A stretch of DNA of 64,000 nucleotides from Silurus meridionalis (lineage: Eukaryota > Chordata > Actinopteri > Siluriformes > Siluridae), in assembly GCF_014805685.1 (NCBI RefSeq), contig NC_060906.1, positions 23,339,126-23,403,125 of the forward strand. Reading direction: 5' to 3'. Shown here one piece after another: positions 28,446 to 38,270 of this stretch. Position 1 is the first letter of the stretch. The number at the start of each line of letters is the position of its first letter. The position numbers and the translations under genes were made by a program. The notes below the pieces were generated by a model, which was not told the DNA's origin, made no database searches, and worked only from the letters and a program-made list of their open reading frames with translations.

Positions 28446-28815
28446 ACCCTAACCCTGATTACCATAATATTTAGCATTTTGTTTTTTCTGCATTATTTGC
28501 TGTAGTAGGTATTTATTACATTCTCTATAACCATTCAAGGAAACATCTACTGTATAACAAGGCTGCACTCACACTCGACACACTTTCAGCATGCAAAATT
28601 GCTGAGATAGATTAAGTGGTCAGTATCTGGAAATGACCCTTTGAATCATCGCTTATTTTGTGAATGCAGCTTTCTTGTTATCGATCTTCTGTTTTCTACA
28701 CGTGAAAAAACTTCTCACCGAGCTCGTGTTCCCACGTGCACTGAAACAGGAGTGTTTATTAGTCATGTTCATCATGGACTTGTTTTGTGAGATGGGAAAA
28801 AGAAAGTTCTAGAAT
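28446..28815. other. no gene seen
   Basis: Unique sequence. Confidence 0.4.
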
Positions 28816-28817
28816 AT

Positions 28818-28853
<36 letters not shown>
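28818..28853 (+). repeat. (GT)n microsatellite
   Basis: The first of four GT tracts within 850 bp. Confidence 0.95.
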
Positions 28854-28855
<2 letters not shown>

Positions 28856-28884
28856 TGCAGTGCGAAACATCAGGTGGTTGATTA

Positions 28885-28998
28885 GTGTGATGCTGACTGT
28901 GGCCCAAATGAAGGCCTTTTCAGTGCTGCACTCGCTCTTGAAGGCCAGAAGAAGCTCCTGCAGCTCCTAATTGCTCTACACTTACCATCCTCAGGTGT
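28885..28998. other. high-complexity block, candidate conserved element
   Basis: About 110 bp free of repeats between two (GT)n tracts. It contains inverted GGCCCAAATGAAGGCC-like and CTTGAAGGCCAG motifs and CTCCTGCAGCTCCTAATTGC. Function unknown. Confidence 0.3.
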
Positions 28999-29001
28999 GT
29001 G

Positions 29002-29004
<3 letters not shown>

Positions 29005-29038
<34 letters not shown>
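29005..29038 (+). repeat. (GT)n microsatellite
   Basis: The second GT tract of the cluster. Confidence 0.95.
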
Positions 29039-29039
<1 letters not shown>

Positions 29040-29301
29040 ATCCTCCTGTGTTTTTCACTTAGACCCGGCCCGAGTGTGTTTTTTAAACCTCGCCATCAAA
29101 TCCCATTCGACTGAACAGCAGCTCGAGCTCATCAAGCGGCACGTGTTTACACTTATCAACTCGAGACGTGTCATGTCACGTGACTCATCACGACTCTGCA
29201 CGGAATCGGGAACGTGTCATGTTCCTGCGTTTGCGGTTTTGGGTCCAGAGCCATTCTTGGGATCAGGAGGTGTATTGACGCTTAAGTTGACTTATGATTT
29301 G

Positions 29302-29303
<2 letters not shown>

Positions 29304-29336
<33 letters not shown>
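29304..29336 (+). repeat. (GT)n microsatellite
   Basis: The third GT tract of the cluster. GT-rich sequence continues to 29565. Confidence 0.95.
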
Positions 29337-29338
<2 letters not shown>

Positions 29339-29618
29339 AAATCCATGCAGTGGATTAGTGTGTAATACCAGCACTAAAGGTGGCGTCTAACTGGATTAAG
29401 AACAATTGAACAAATATGAGTTGGACATTGTGTGTGTGTTTGGAAGCTGTGTGTGTTTTTTTGGAAAGTGTGTGTGTGTGCTGACATCGACACAAATCTC
29501 GTCCAATCCTACAAAGCTTTTCCTCTTGCTGTGCGTAACATTGTGTGTGTGTGTTTGTGTGCTGTCGTGGCAGTTAGAGTCCACTGCACTGATTGAGAGA
29601 ACGAGTACAAAAAAAAGG

Positions 29619-29619
<1 letters not shown>

Positions 29620-29652
<33 letters not shown>
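29620..29652 (+). repeat. (GT)n microsatellite
   Basis: The fourth GT tract of the cluster. Confidence 0.95.
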
Positions 29653-29653
<1 letters not shown>

Positions 29654-30465
29654 AGAACATCATCAGGTGGTTGATGAGCGTGTGACTCAGACGGTCGGAT
29701 GAAAGCTGTCTCGGCTCATGAACGAGTCGATGAGGGGTGTTTATTTAGTCTTTAGACTTCTCTGGGTTTGAGAAGGAGTGGGTTTTTGAGGTCATCTCGC
29801 CGTAAGTATCACATCATCGTCGCCGTTGCTTTACCAGAATCACGTTTCTCCATTACAAGATGCACATCGCGGTGTATGGTAGGTTTGCCACGCCGAATCT
29901 GACGTTCTACTGAGCATTTGAATTATTAATCAATTATAAATTCCTCTAAAATAAATAAATAATTCAAAGATTTTATTAAAGATAAAGGGTGGATGAATGT
30001 TCATATTTCTTCTGTGAAAGAATTATCTAATCAGCTGTGAGCGGGTTTTGAAGGCACACGAGTTGTAAATTGCTTTTTTGCTCGATCAGACAAACGTTTT
30101 GACATGTCACATCAACATTCAGCATTATTTTTTATGTGGGCAGGGTGCAATAATGACACGTGGCCTCACGTGACATGACTGTTACTCAGTAATCGTCTCT
30201 ACCTACTGTGCTGAGCTTTTTGACATGTGACGTGACGCCCTCTCGATGTCATGTACGGTACCCAGATGGTGACTGCTCCACTGTCCCGAGTGTTTCGATC
30301 TCGTTACGCGGTTAACGTGACTGATCACGTGGCCTAATTAAGTAGGAATGAATCTTTCCATTAAAAATGTCAGATGGGGTTCATTGGGATACTGTCACCC
30401 GACTGGTGTTCCACTGAGAAAAACGTTTATATAAAACCTAAATAATTGATCTAATCAATATATAT
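29653..30465. other. no gene; repeated GTGACATG/CACGTGA motifs
   Basis: Unique intronic sequence. CACGTGA-type E-box words recur near 30165 and 30325. No exon is supported. Confidence 0.35.
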
Positions 30466-30467
30466 TC

Positions 30468-30493
30468 TTTCTTTCTTGCTTTCTTGCTTTCTT

Positions 30494-30541
<48 letters not shown>
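30468..30541 (+). repeat. (CTTTCTTG)n then (CT)n
   Basis: A short 8-bp tandem passes into about 21 CT units. Confidence 0.93.
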
Positions 30542-30543
<2 letters not shown>

Positions 30544-30953
30544 GCTCTGCAGTAGTGTGTATCATGAGCCAAAACCCAGTCGTTCTATTTCAGCATTGTT
30601 TCAGGGTCGCATTTAAGTGGAACTGAAAAGAGTCTCTTTCTCACACACACACACAAACTGCACAATAGGCATGAGGTCATGGCTCTGAGCCCTGATAAAG
30701 TCCAGCGAGGGCAGGAGCGATCCTCATGTCGCTGAGTGTGTGTGTGAGTCACTCTAAACACAGACTAAGACAAACAGGTTAGCGATTGTTTGCGCAGACA
30801 CGCACACACACACAAACACACAAGTGTCATTCATCAAGTCGGGGTGCTGCAGGTTGTAACTAGTCAGTGTTTGCTCTGTAACCTCACACCTGATCGTCGT
30901 GTCTCCATGAGGAATGAGTTTGGTCATCTGTGTGACTTCTCACTGGATTTTAG

Positions 30954-30954
<1 letters not shown>

Positions 30955-31037
<83 letters not shown>
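30955..31037 (+). repeat. (TG)n microsatellite of 83 bp
   Basis: About 41 uninterrupted TG units, the longest pure dinucleotide GT tract of the window. Confidence 0.97.
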
Positions 31038-31039
<2 letters not shown>

Positions 31040-31052
31040 TTACCATCAAAAC

Positions 31053-31200
31053 AGCACTATGGCCAAAAGTATGTGGACATGTGAGGTTGGTATTTGTATC
31101 TTCTTGAACCCGAACCTTGAGTCCACATTTTACCTTATAATGAGCTCCACTCTTCTGGGAAGATGTTCCACTAGATTTCGGAGTGTATTTGTGAAGATGT
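31053..31200 (-). mobile_element. Tc1-derived MITE copy H, short
   Basis: It has the terminal block ATGGCCAAAAGTATGTGGAC and then CCACTCTTCTGGGAAGATGT and CCACTAGATTTCGGAGT. Only the outer 150 bp remain. It lies directly beside the 83-bp (TG)n tract. Confidence 0.78.
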
Positions 31201-31499
31201 GTGTGAGATTTTGCGTGTGGTGTCAAGAGGCAAAGCTGTGATCTTAAAGTGCTCCTTAATGATTGCTTAATGGAGTGTATTTTCTCTCGAAAGGAAAGTT
31301 TGTGTGTGTGTATGTGTGACTTTTCCGGTGATTGGTGGTGATTGTGGTGTTTCCTCACCTCAGGATGGTGATTGAGGTTGGTGTGGCGGCTCTACACCTC
31401 GCCTGATTGCTTTATACTTTTTCCTGCCTGCAGAAACGGTGAATGACTGGGTTATTTTCTTGGTTTGACACCATGAGCCACACATCTCTCTTTCTCTCT

Positions 31500-31505
<6 letters not shown>
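31201..31505. other. no gene seen
   Basis: Unique sequence with short GT runs. Confidence 0.4.

Positions 31506-31507
<2 letters not shown>

Positions 31508-31540
<33 letters not shown>
31508..31540 (+). repeat. (CA)n microsatellite
   Basis: About 16 CA units. Confidence 0.95.
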
Positions 31541-31543
<3 letters not shown>

Positions 31544-31669
31544 CAGTGATAACATACTCTGAGTTTTGGGTGGAGCAAAAAATCCTAGTGGCAACATGAT
31601 CATTCACCAGCATGTGAGTGACTCTCCAATATTCATTTTTTTATTTTTTATTTATTCACTTACAAACTC

Positions 31670-31955
31670 TCCTCAGCGGCTCTCAAGTGTCTCTCCTCGC
31701 TGTCTTTCCTCACAGTCGCTCCTCGCCGTCTTGCCTTGCTGTCTCTCCTCAGCGTCACTAGTGTCTCTCCTCACTGTCTTTCTAGCATCTCTCCTCGCAG
31801 TCTCTCTCTGTGTCTCTCCTCGCAGTCTTTTCTCTTTAGCGTCTCTCCTCAGCATTTCTTCCTGCTGTCTCCCTTTAGTGTCTCTCCTCAGCATCTGTCC
31901 TCGCTGTCTTACCTCAGCGTCTCCCCCTGCTGTCTCTCTTTAGTGCTTCTCTAAG
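31670..31955 (+). repeat. GTCTCTCCTCAGCGTCTTTC-type tandem repeat
   Basis: Irregular units built of TCTCTCCTC(A/G)GC and GTCTTTCCTC-type words. The repetitive Ser-Leu-Ser translations are artefacts. Confidence 0.85.
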
Positions 31956-32079
31956 CTCAGTTCTCGAGAAGGTGACGTGCCGGTTGTAGGTGTCAGATGA
32001 TCGTTTGAATTGTTTATACATAATTTTTAGATGTCCTTCATAGGATTCCTCTGCACTCATCACCGAAGGCTAATTAAAG

Positions 32080-32310
32080 GTGCAGGCTAACATGTCGGGT
32101 CACAGACTGAGCTCTTGGAGAAAAAGCCACAATAAGGAAAGCTCTTCTGCTAGCTCTAATCGTGTAATCATCTCGTCTGTGCCCTACAGGGGGACGTGGG
32201 GAGGAGACGATGCTGTAAACGGATTTGATTAAGAAAGGACAGGAGCGTCGATTAGCTTCGATTAATCATTAATGATTAGAGTATTCCTGTAAATCTGTGT
32301 GATGTTTGGG
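32080..32310. other. high-complexity block, candidate conserved element
   Basis: It contains a cluster of TAAT-core words in TTCGATTAATCATTAATGAT near 32260-32278 and a pyrimidine-AG site at 32190 with no matching donor. No protein is recognised. Confidence 0.3.
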
Positions 32311-32434
32311 CGGGGTGTTGAAAACTGATTACCCGTGCCATGTGACTTTCTACTGCAGTACATTTATAGGATTGCTTGAAGAACCCTGAACCTTCTTGCT
32401 TTCTAGCATGTTTCATCCCTTTATTATTATAGAC

Positions 32435-33495
32435 ATATACACTGTCCATCCAAAAAAAGAAAAAAAAAAGTCACACAGTAATATTTCGTTGGACCACCTT
32501 TACCTTTAATTACGATACACATTCGCTGCGACATCGTTGTGATAAGCTTCTGCAATGTCACAATTTTTTGGAGTCGGACCACTGCACAGTCTTTTTCAGC
32601 ACATCCCAAAGATTCTCGATGGGGTTAAGGTCTGGACTTTGTGGTGGCCAATCTATTTGTGAAAATGTTGTCTCTGAACCACTCTTTTAATAATTTGAGC
32701 CCGATGGATCCTGGCATTGTCATCTTTGAATTTGCCTGTGCCATCAGGAAGGAAAAAATCTCTTGATGGAGTAACCTGTTCATTCAGTATATTCAGGCAG
32801 TCATCTGACCGACTGCAGCGACCCCAGATCATAGCACTGCCCCCACAGGTTTGCACAGTAGGCACTAGGCATGATGGGTGCATCAGTTCATCCGCCTCTC
32901 TTCTTACCCTGATGCGCCCATCACTCATGAACAGGGTCAATCTGGACTCATCAGACCACATGACTTTATTCTATTCCTCTAAAATCCAATCTTTATGCCT
33001 TTCAAATTGAAAGCCTTTTTTCCGATTAGCCTCAATGCTGTGTTTTTTTTACACAGCTGTTTAGTCCCAATCCTTTGAGTTCCCAATCCGTTGATTTCAC
33101 CGAACGTTTAAGTGATGGCCGATCACAATCTTTCAACATTTCTTTTCGACCGCATTTCCTCTTTGAAGACGTCAGTTCCTCCACGACCCTTCTAGTTTTT
33201 AAGAATGCGTTGGACAGCTCTTTATACAATTTTGGTAGTTTCAGCGAACTCCTTAGATGTTTGCTTTGCTTGGTGCAGGCCAATAATTCGACTTTTCTGA
33301 AACAGATGAACATCTTTTACACGACCACAGGACGTGTCTTCCGACATGGTTGTTTAAGAAATGAGAAGCTTCTCACTGCATCAGTTGGGGTTAAATAACT
33401 TGTTGCCAACTAAAACATAATTATGCAGTAATTATCCAATTGGAGGCTCTTAACTTTTTGCTTAATTAAATTCAGGTTGGGCCTTTTTTAAACGA
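32435..33495 (-). mobile_element. Tc1-like transposon (GTCCATCCAAAAAAA end), broken
   Basis: The left end ACACTGTCCATCCAAAAAAA is clear and the right end is decayed. The transposase runs on the minus strand from about 33347 (MSEDTS start) through an HTH region with KRKCGRKEMLKDCDRPSLKR to the DDE domain. There [21 protein letters not shown] carries the first Asp and [11 protein letters not shown] the second. DLNPIENLWDVL at about 32595-32645 carries the Glu in another frame. Several frameshifts and an internal deletion shorten it to about 1.06 kb. Confidence 0.9.
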
Positions 33496-33880
33496 AATCC
33501 GCGTCTAAATTTTCCATTAGAAAATAATTGGTAAAGGTTCATAAATTCTGCAAGAGTTTATCTCCAGAAACAAACAAAACCCTGGGGGTGATGCTGTTAT
33601 TGCAGGTCTGAACATCATCATTTCCTCTCCGAAAGCTTGTTTCAGTCCTCATCAGGCTTGAAACACACACAAAAACGGACCTTAGTATGTAAAGTTCTGA
33701 CACTGGAGACTCCTTTCATGAATGCTAAAACAATTTACCTTACAAACCTCATCCACAATGACACAGAAACCTCTGAGATGAGGTTTTCCTGGTCATATCA
33801 GTTCAGCAGTCAATGTGTGCAATCAAACAAAAGAGAAGGAGGGAGAGGGAATGTCCATCTGTCTGTCAGTCACTCGATCG
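33496..33880. other. no gene seen
   Basis: Unique sequence between two mobile elements. Confidence 0.4.
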
Positions 33881-33881
33881 C

Positions 33882-34242
33882 ACAAATGTATGTGGACACT
33901 TGAGCATAGGCTTGGTATGGGCTTCTATAGTTACTGTTATAGTAGCCTTCACTTTTCTTGGAAGATGTTCTACTAGATTTGGTTAAGATTCATTCACTGA
34001 TGTAAGTGAGGTGAGGAACCCAAAGGTGTTCGATCGGGTTGGTGCTCTATAGCTGGAGATCTTCCACACACGTCCAAACCATTGAAAGCATATCTCCATG
34101 GTGCAGAAATAAAGGTATATTTCATGCTACAACATCTACAAACATCCTCTACAACTGTGTGCTTTCACTTTTGTGCTAACAGTTTAAGAAGGAAACCACA
34201 TATGGCCGTAAAAGTCGGGTGTCCCATTACCTTTGGCCGTTT
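33882..34242 (-). mobile_element. Tc1-derived MITE copy I, near full length
   Basis: The ends ACAAATGTATGTGGACACTT and CGGGTGTCCCATTACCTTTG bracket the family blocks TGTTCTACTAGATTTGGTTA, AAGGTGTTCGATCGGGTTGG, ACATCCTCTACAACTGTGTG and AAACCACATATGGCC in minus order. Confidence 0.85.
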
Positions 34243-34850
34243 TTTATTTATCTGCGTGTTGGGGCTTGGGTGTTTGGATGTAGTGATGCCCAAAAAAACT
34301 CCATAAATTGCGGCTGTGGGAACAAAACGATCGATCAGGGTGAAGCTTTGAGAAACAGAAGAGGTTTTTTTTTCTAATTGAATGATGGGTTTTATTTGTC
34401 TTCATTTTAATCCATCTGGGTTGAATGTCCTCGATGGAGCTTTTAGTGAGTTCACACAAACTCCAGTAAGATTTACGACTTGCGCTTGAATCCAGCGGCA
34501 CAGCACTCGTTCTTCCTGGCCTTTGGTGATTGAGCTCTTGGGCGACGTGTCACCGCGGGAATGATCGGAGCCCAGAGCGGCCCAGATGTCTGTAGTCAGG
34601 CAACGCTTTGGCCTGTCCTCCTGGACCTGCAGCACTGTGTGTGAGGATCAGGACGAGCTCAACAGGCACTTTCCATTCACTCGCAAACGGCGAAGAGGAA
34701 AAAGCCGCACATCTGTCAGGAGCGTTAGAGGAACCGTCTCCTGCTGACCGGACTGAGGATTAATCGCTTAAAGGGTTTCTCACGCTGGCTATACACAGAC
34801 GTGTGTGTTAGACTTCAGTGTATGAAAGCATTCAGGAGCATTTTATACAA
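34243..34850. other. unique sequence, no exon supported
   Basis: GC-richer around 34500-34760. I saw no known repeat and no supported splice pair. Confidence 0.35.
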
Positions 34851-35230
34851 ATATTTATTTTATGTCCATAGGCTAGGTTTTATTTTTTATCTATTAATTT
34901 TTTTCCTTGTACTTTTTGCCACCGTTTTTTTTTTTATTACATTTTTTTTTGTGTGAATGTTTATATAGTTGTTTATACAGAATTCCTTTTTTTTTTTTAT
35001 TAAAAAAATTCCATTTATTTTTACATTTGTGTGTACTTTACTCATTCAAAAAAATCTAAATTTCCTTATATTTTAAAGTCCATCTTTTTGAGTGAAATAG
35101 GCCAAATTACCGTTTACTACAGGACAAAAAAAAAATGCTGACACCTGATTATAAGATCGTGTTTTTTCTTTTTCCTTTTTTTTTTTTTTTTTTTTTTTTA
35201 AACACACTTTTTTTTTTTTCACATTAAGTC
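34850..35230. repeat. T-rich low-complexity sequence
   Basis: Several T-runs of 9 to 24 bases and AT-rich linkers. Confidence 0.85.
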
Positions 35231-35234
35231 CCCA

Positions 35235-35578
35235 TTTACTGTTATAATAACCTCCACTTATCCAGAAAGATGTTTTATGTCAGTCAGCATTCACATTCAT
35301 CCCAAAGGTGTTTAATAGTGTTGGAGCTCAATAACAGGAGATCTTTCACTCCAACCCATGTAAACCACATCTTCATGGAGCTGGCTTTGTGCACAGGGGT
35401 ATTGTCATGCTGGAACAGGTTTGGGTCTCCAAGTTCAAGTAAAGGCAAAATTTCCTGTTACAGCATCCAAAGACGTCCTAAACGAATGTGTACCTCCAGC
35501 TTTGTGGTAGCAGTTTGGTGAAGAACCACATGTGGGCAGAAGTGTCGGGTGGCCAATACTTTTGGTCATATTTTGTAT
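35235..35578 (-). mobile_element. Tc1-derived MITE copy J
   Basis: A well kept minus-orientation copy. It carries AGCATTCACATTCATCCCAA, AGGAGATCTTTCACTCCAAC, TTCATGGAGCTGGCTTTGTG, ATGCTGGAACAGGTTTGGGT, AAGACGTCCTAAACGAATGT and GGGTGGCCAATACTTTTGGT. Confidence 0.87.
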
Positions 35579-35844
35579 AAAGTGCTAATTATATGTAGAT
35601 GATATTAATGTGCTTGTTTCAAAACTGTATAGTTTCTATGGTAACCGGCTGTGGATACAGTGGATTTTAAAATGTAATCATTAAGGATTTAAGGATTTGT
35701 GATTTTACATGTTTTCCCACATCCTTAGGATAGAAAAGTGTAGGCTTTTTGTTTACTGTTCCTCAGGCTTCACTTCATCACACCTCCATGTTGTTATTCA
35801 CTTTTCCATAACAGCAGTCTTAGTGTGTTTATTGGTGGGTTTAT

Positions 35845-36665
35845 GTTGGTTGGTTGGTGAGTTGGTGTCTTTGATTTGTTTGGTGGTTTTGTGATGGTTG
35901 GTTGGTGATTTGGTGGGTTTGGTTTGGTTGGTTGATTGGTGTGATTCTGTAAAGCTGCTTTGAGACAATGTCCGTTGTGAAAAACGCGCTATAGAAATAA
36001 ACTTGACGATTGGTTGTAGTGTTAGTGTGTAGGTTGGTGAGATGGTGCATTTGGGTTTGTCGGTGGGGTTGTGATGGGTTTGCTGGGTTGGTTGGCTTTT
36101 ATTGGTTGGTTAATGGGTTTTGTGTTGGTTGGTTGGTGAGTTGGTTTGATTGGTATGTTGGTGTTTTGGTTGGTTTGCCGGTGTAATTGTGTTGGTTGGT
36201 TGGTGTGTTTGGTTTGATTGGTGTGTTGGTGTTTTATACTGGTTTGCTGGTGTAATCGTGTGTTGGTTGGTTTGTGATAGTTGGTAATATTATGTTGGTT
36301 GGTTGGTTGGTGGTTTTGTGTTGGTTGGTTGGTGTTTTGGTTGGGTTGGTTGGTTGGTGTTTTGGTTTGATTGGTGTGTTGGTGTTTTATACTGGTTTGC
36401 TGGTGTAATCGTGTGTTGGTTGGTTTGTGATAGTTGGTAAGATTATGTTGGTTGGTTGGTGTGTTGGTGTTTTGCTTGCTGGGTTGGTTGGCTTTGTGTT
36501 AGTTGGTTAATGGGGTTTGTGTTGATTGGTTGGTGTTTTGGTTGGTTTGTTAGTGTTTTGTTGGTGAGTTGGTGGCTTTGTGTTGATTAATGGGTTGATG
36601 TTTTGATTGGTGAGTTTGTGTGTAGGTTTGTGGGTGGGTTGGTTGTTTTGTGGCCGGGTTTGGTG
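35845..36665 (+). repeat. TTGGTTGGTGTGTTGGT tandem array, about 820 bp
   Basis: G/T-only TTGGT units with higher-order blocks such as ATACTGGTTTGCTGGTGTAA, which occurs near 36237 and 36390. A 65-bp piece of another repeat sits inside at 35945-36010. Confidence 0.9.
35945..36010 (+). mobile_element. tail piece of common dispersed repeat
   Basis: The words TAAAGCTGCTTTGAGACAAT, GTCCGTTGTGAAAA and GCGCTATAGAAATAAA are the reverse complement of the start of the 24251 element. Confidence 0.8.
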
Positions 36666-36669
36666 TGTG

Positions 36670-37205
36670 TTAATATGAGAACATTACCAAGAGTGTAATG
36701 GCAGTGAATAGACAGCCTCAGGGTAAAGGTTTGAGACTGAGGAGTCACAGTGGAATCACTAGCACTGCACTGGACCTTCATGCGTTTGAAATATGGAAGT
36801 AATTTACAGTTTTCATTAAGTGGCTTTGCTGCTTGTTGTTGCACGAGTTCACATCATGGTATTTGAGAAGATCTGGTCACACACAACCCCCAAGGTATCC
36901 ATGGCGCTCGTTAGTCCTACTCATCCTGTTTGGTTTATTTCCATTATAGGACAATTGAAGCTGAATATAAAACAGCAATGTTTTTCTACCCTCGCATGCA
37001 CCTGATATGTGTGAAGAGTATCAGGCCACACCCCCTTCTCCTCCCCGTGACACTATTGTCAGTCAGTCATTCTGGCCTAGACCCAAGATGAAAATACTCA
37101 GTGTGAAGATCATCACGGTTCTTTTTGACTGAACTAAAAAATAAACTCTGGCTCTACAGTAGCATCAGTGCATTTCTAGATAGGAAGGAATTATTCTTTG
37201 GTCAG
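36670..37205. other. no gene seen
   Basis: Unique intronic sequence. Confidence 0.4.
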
Positions 37206-37208
37206 ATT

Positions 37209-37320
37209 TAAAGTGCTATAAAAATAATTTCTGTTCCTTTCTGGCTTTGTGTTCAGGAGAACATGTGTAAGAGCGATTTAGAAAGGTGTTAATTACAGCC
37301 GGAGGGTTCTCTGGTCCTGG
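37209..37320 (+). repeat. short duplicated segment, copy 1
   Basis: It shares GGCTTTGTGTTCAGGAGAA-like sequence and ACAGCCGGAGGGTTCTCTGG with 38156-38270. The second copy lacks about 11 bp. Confidence 0.65.
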
Positions 37321-37602
37321 GGGAAAACCTCACAGCTGTTTGTTTGCGCCACACCTCTTTCAAACACAGAAAACCAGAGAAGCTGATCCGGACAGGATTT
37401 TATTCTCCACAAAGCCGCACACTGAGGCTTTTCAATTCTGATAAATGGTACAACTCTGCTCTTGAGGTCTTTTCATGTGGTGAATGGTAAACTTCACCCC
37501 TTCCCACTGGTGGTTGTTGGCGATGCCACTGACTCTTACAATGTTTGTCATCAGCGGCTGTTGGTTTCCTTGGCTGATCTGTTTAATGTTTGGTTGTTTG
37601 TA

Positions 37603-37930
37603 CTAGCGATGGGAAGATCGGATCATTTTGGTGACTTGGTGAATCTCGTTCATCAAAATGAACAAATCTTTTTCAGAGTCATTTAGTTCATTTCATTCCT
37701 TTGGTTAGAAATGAAAGTTATATTTTCAATAAGCAGATCCTCCAACATGTCTACATACACCAACATCGACTACAGTTCCAGCAATTTATATACAGTATGT
37801 TTCTATAATTGCATAGCGTATATGGGAGTCACATGACAAAAGAACGAATGACTTGGACCAGGGGACTCTTGAGATTCTGTTCAATTCTGTGTCCAGTATA
37901 AGGCATAGCGCGTATGTGATGTGTTTTTTT
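37603..37930 (+). mobile_element. hAT-like non-autonomous element fragment
   Basis: It starts TAGCGATGGGAAGATCGGAT, continues CATTTTGGTGACTTGG and has CTCGTTCATCAAAATGAAC and GAGTCATTTAGTTCATTTC words. It matches the element ends at 20.1 and 20.55 kb. Confidence 0.65.
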
Positions 37931-37969
37931 CGAACACAGTCTTCACAGGTGAAACTCGGAGCTAAAACA

Positions 37970-38143
37970 TTTTACATTTAAATTCATGGCATTTGGTTGG
38001 AGGCCCTTATCCAGAGCAACTTAGAACTGAGCAGGGGAAGGGTTAAGGGCCTTGCCTAAGGGCTTGGTGGTGGTGGTGGGATTTGAACATGTGACTTTCC
38101 GATCCAAAGTTCAATGACTTAACCACTGAGCTACCACCTCCCC
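37970..38143 (-). mobile_element. tRNA-derived SINE
   Basis: A full tRNA-like head read on the minus strand: box A TAGCTCAGTGGTTAAG and box B ATGTTCAAATCCCACC. They are followed by AAGGCCCTTAACCC and CTGCTCAGTTCTAAGTTGC of the body. It has the same body as the copies at 42826 and 62822. Confidence 0.88.
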
Positions 38144-38155
38144 AAGCAATCAATC

Positions 38156-38270
38156 TAAAGCGCTGTTCGAATTTAGTTTCTTTCTTCAGCGCAGTCCAGG
38201 CTTCGCTTTGCCTTCAGGAGAATGTGGGTAAGAAAGGTATATTACGGCCGGAGGGTTCTCTGGTGGTTCT
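38156..38270 (+). repeat. short duplicated segment, copy 2
   Basis: See the copy at 37209-37320. GGCCGGAGGGTTCTCTGGT is shared. Confidence 0.65.

Noticed and set aside
28444..28456. Interstitial telomere repeat
   Set aside because: Only two AACCCT units, expected by chance.
29756..29800. Possible 45-bp exon with TCTTTAG acceptor and GTAAGT donor
   Set aside because: The acceptor tract is weak, the segment is short, and no second line of evidence exists.
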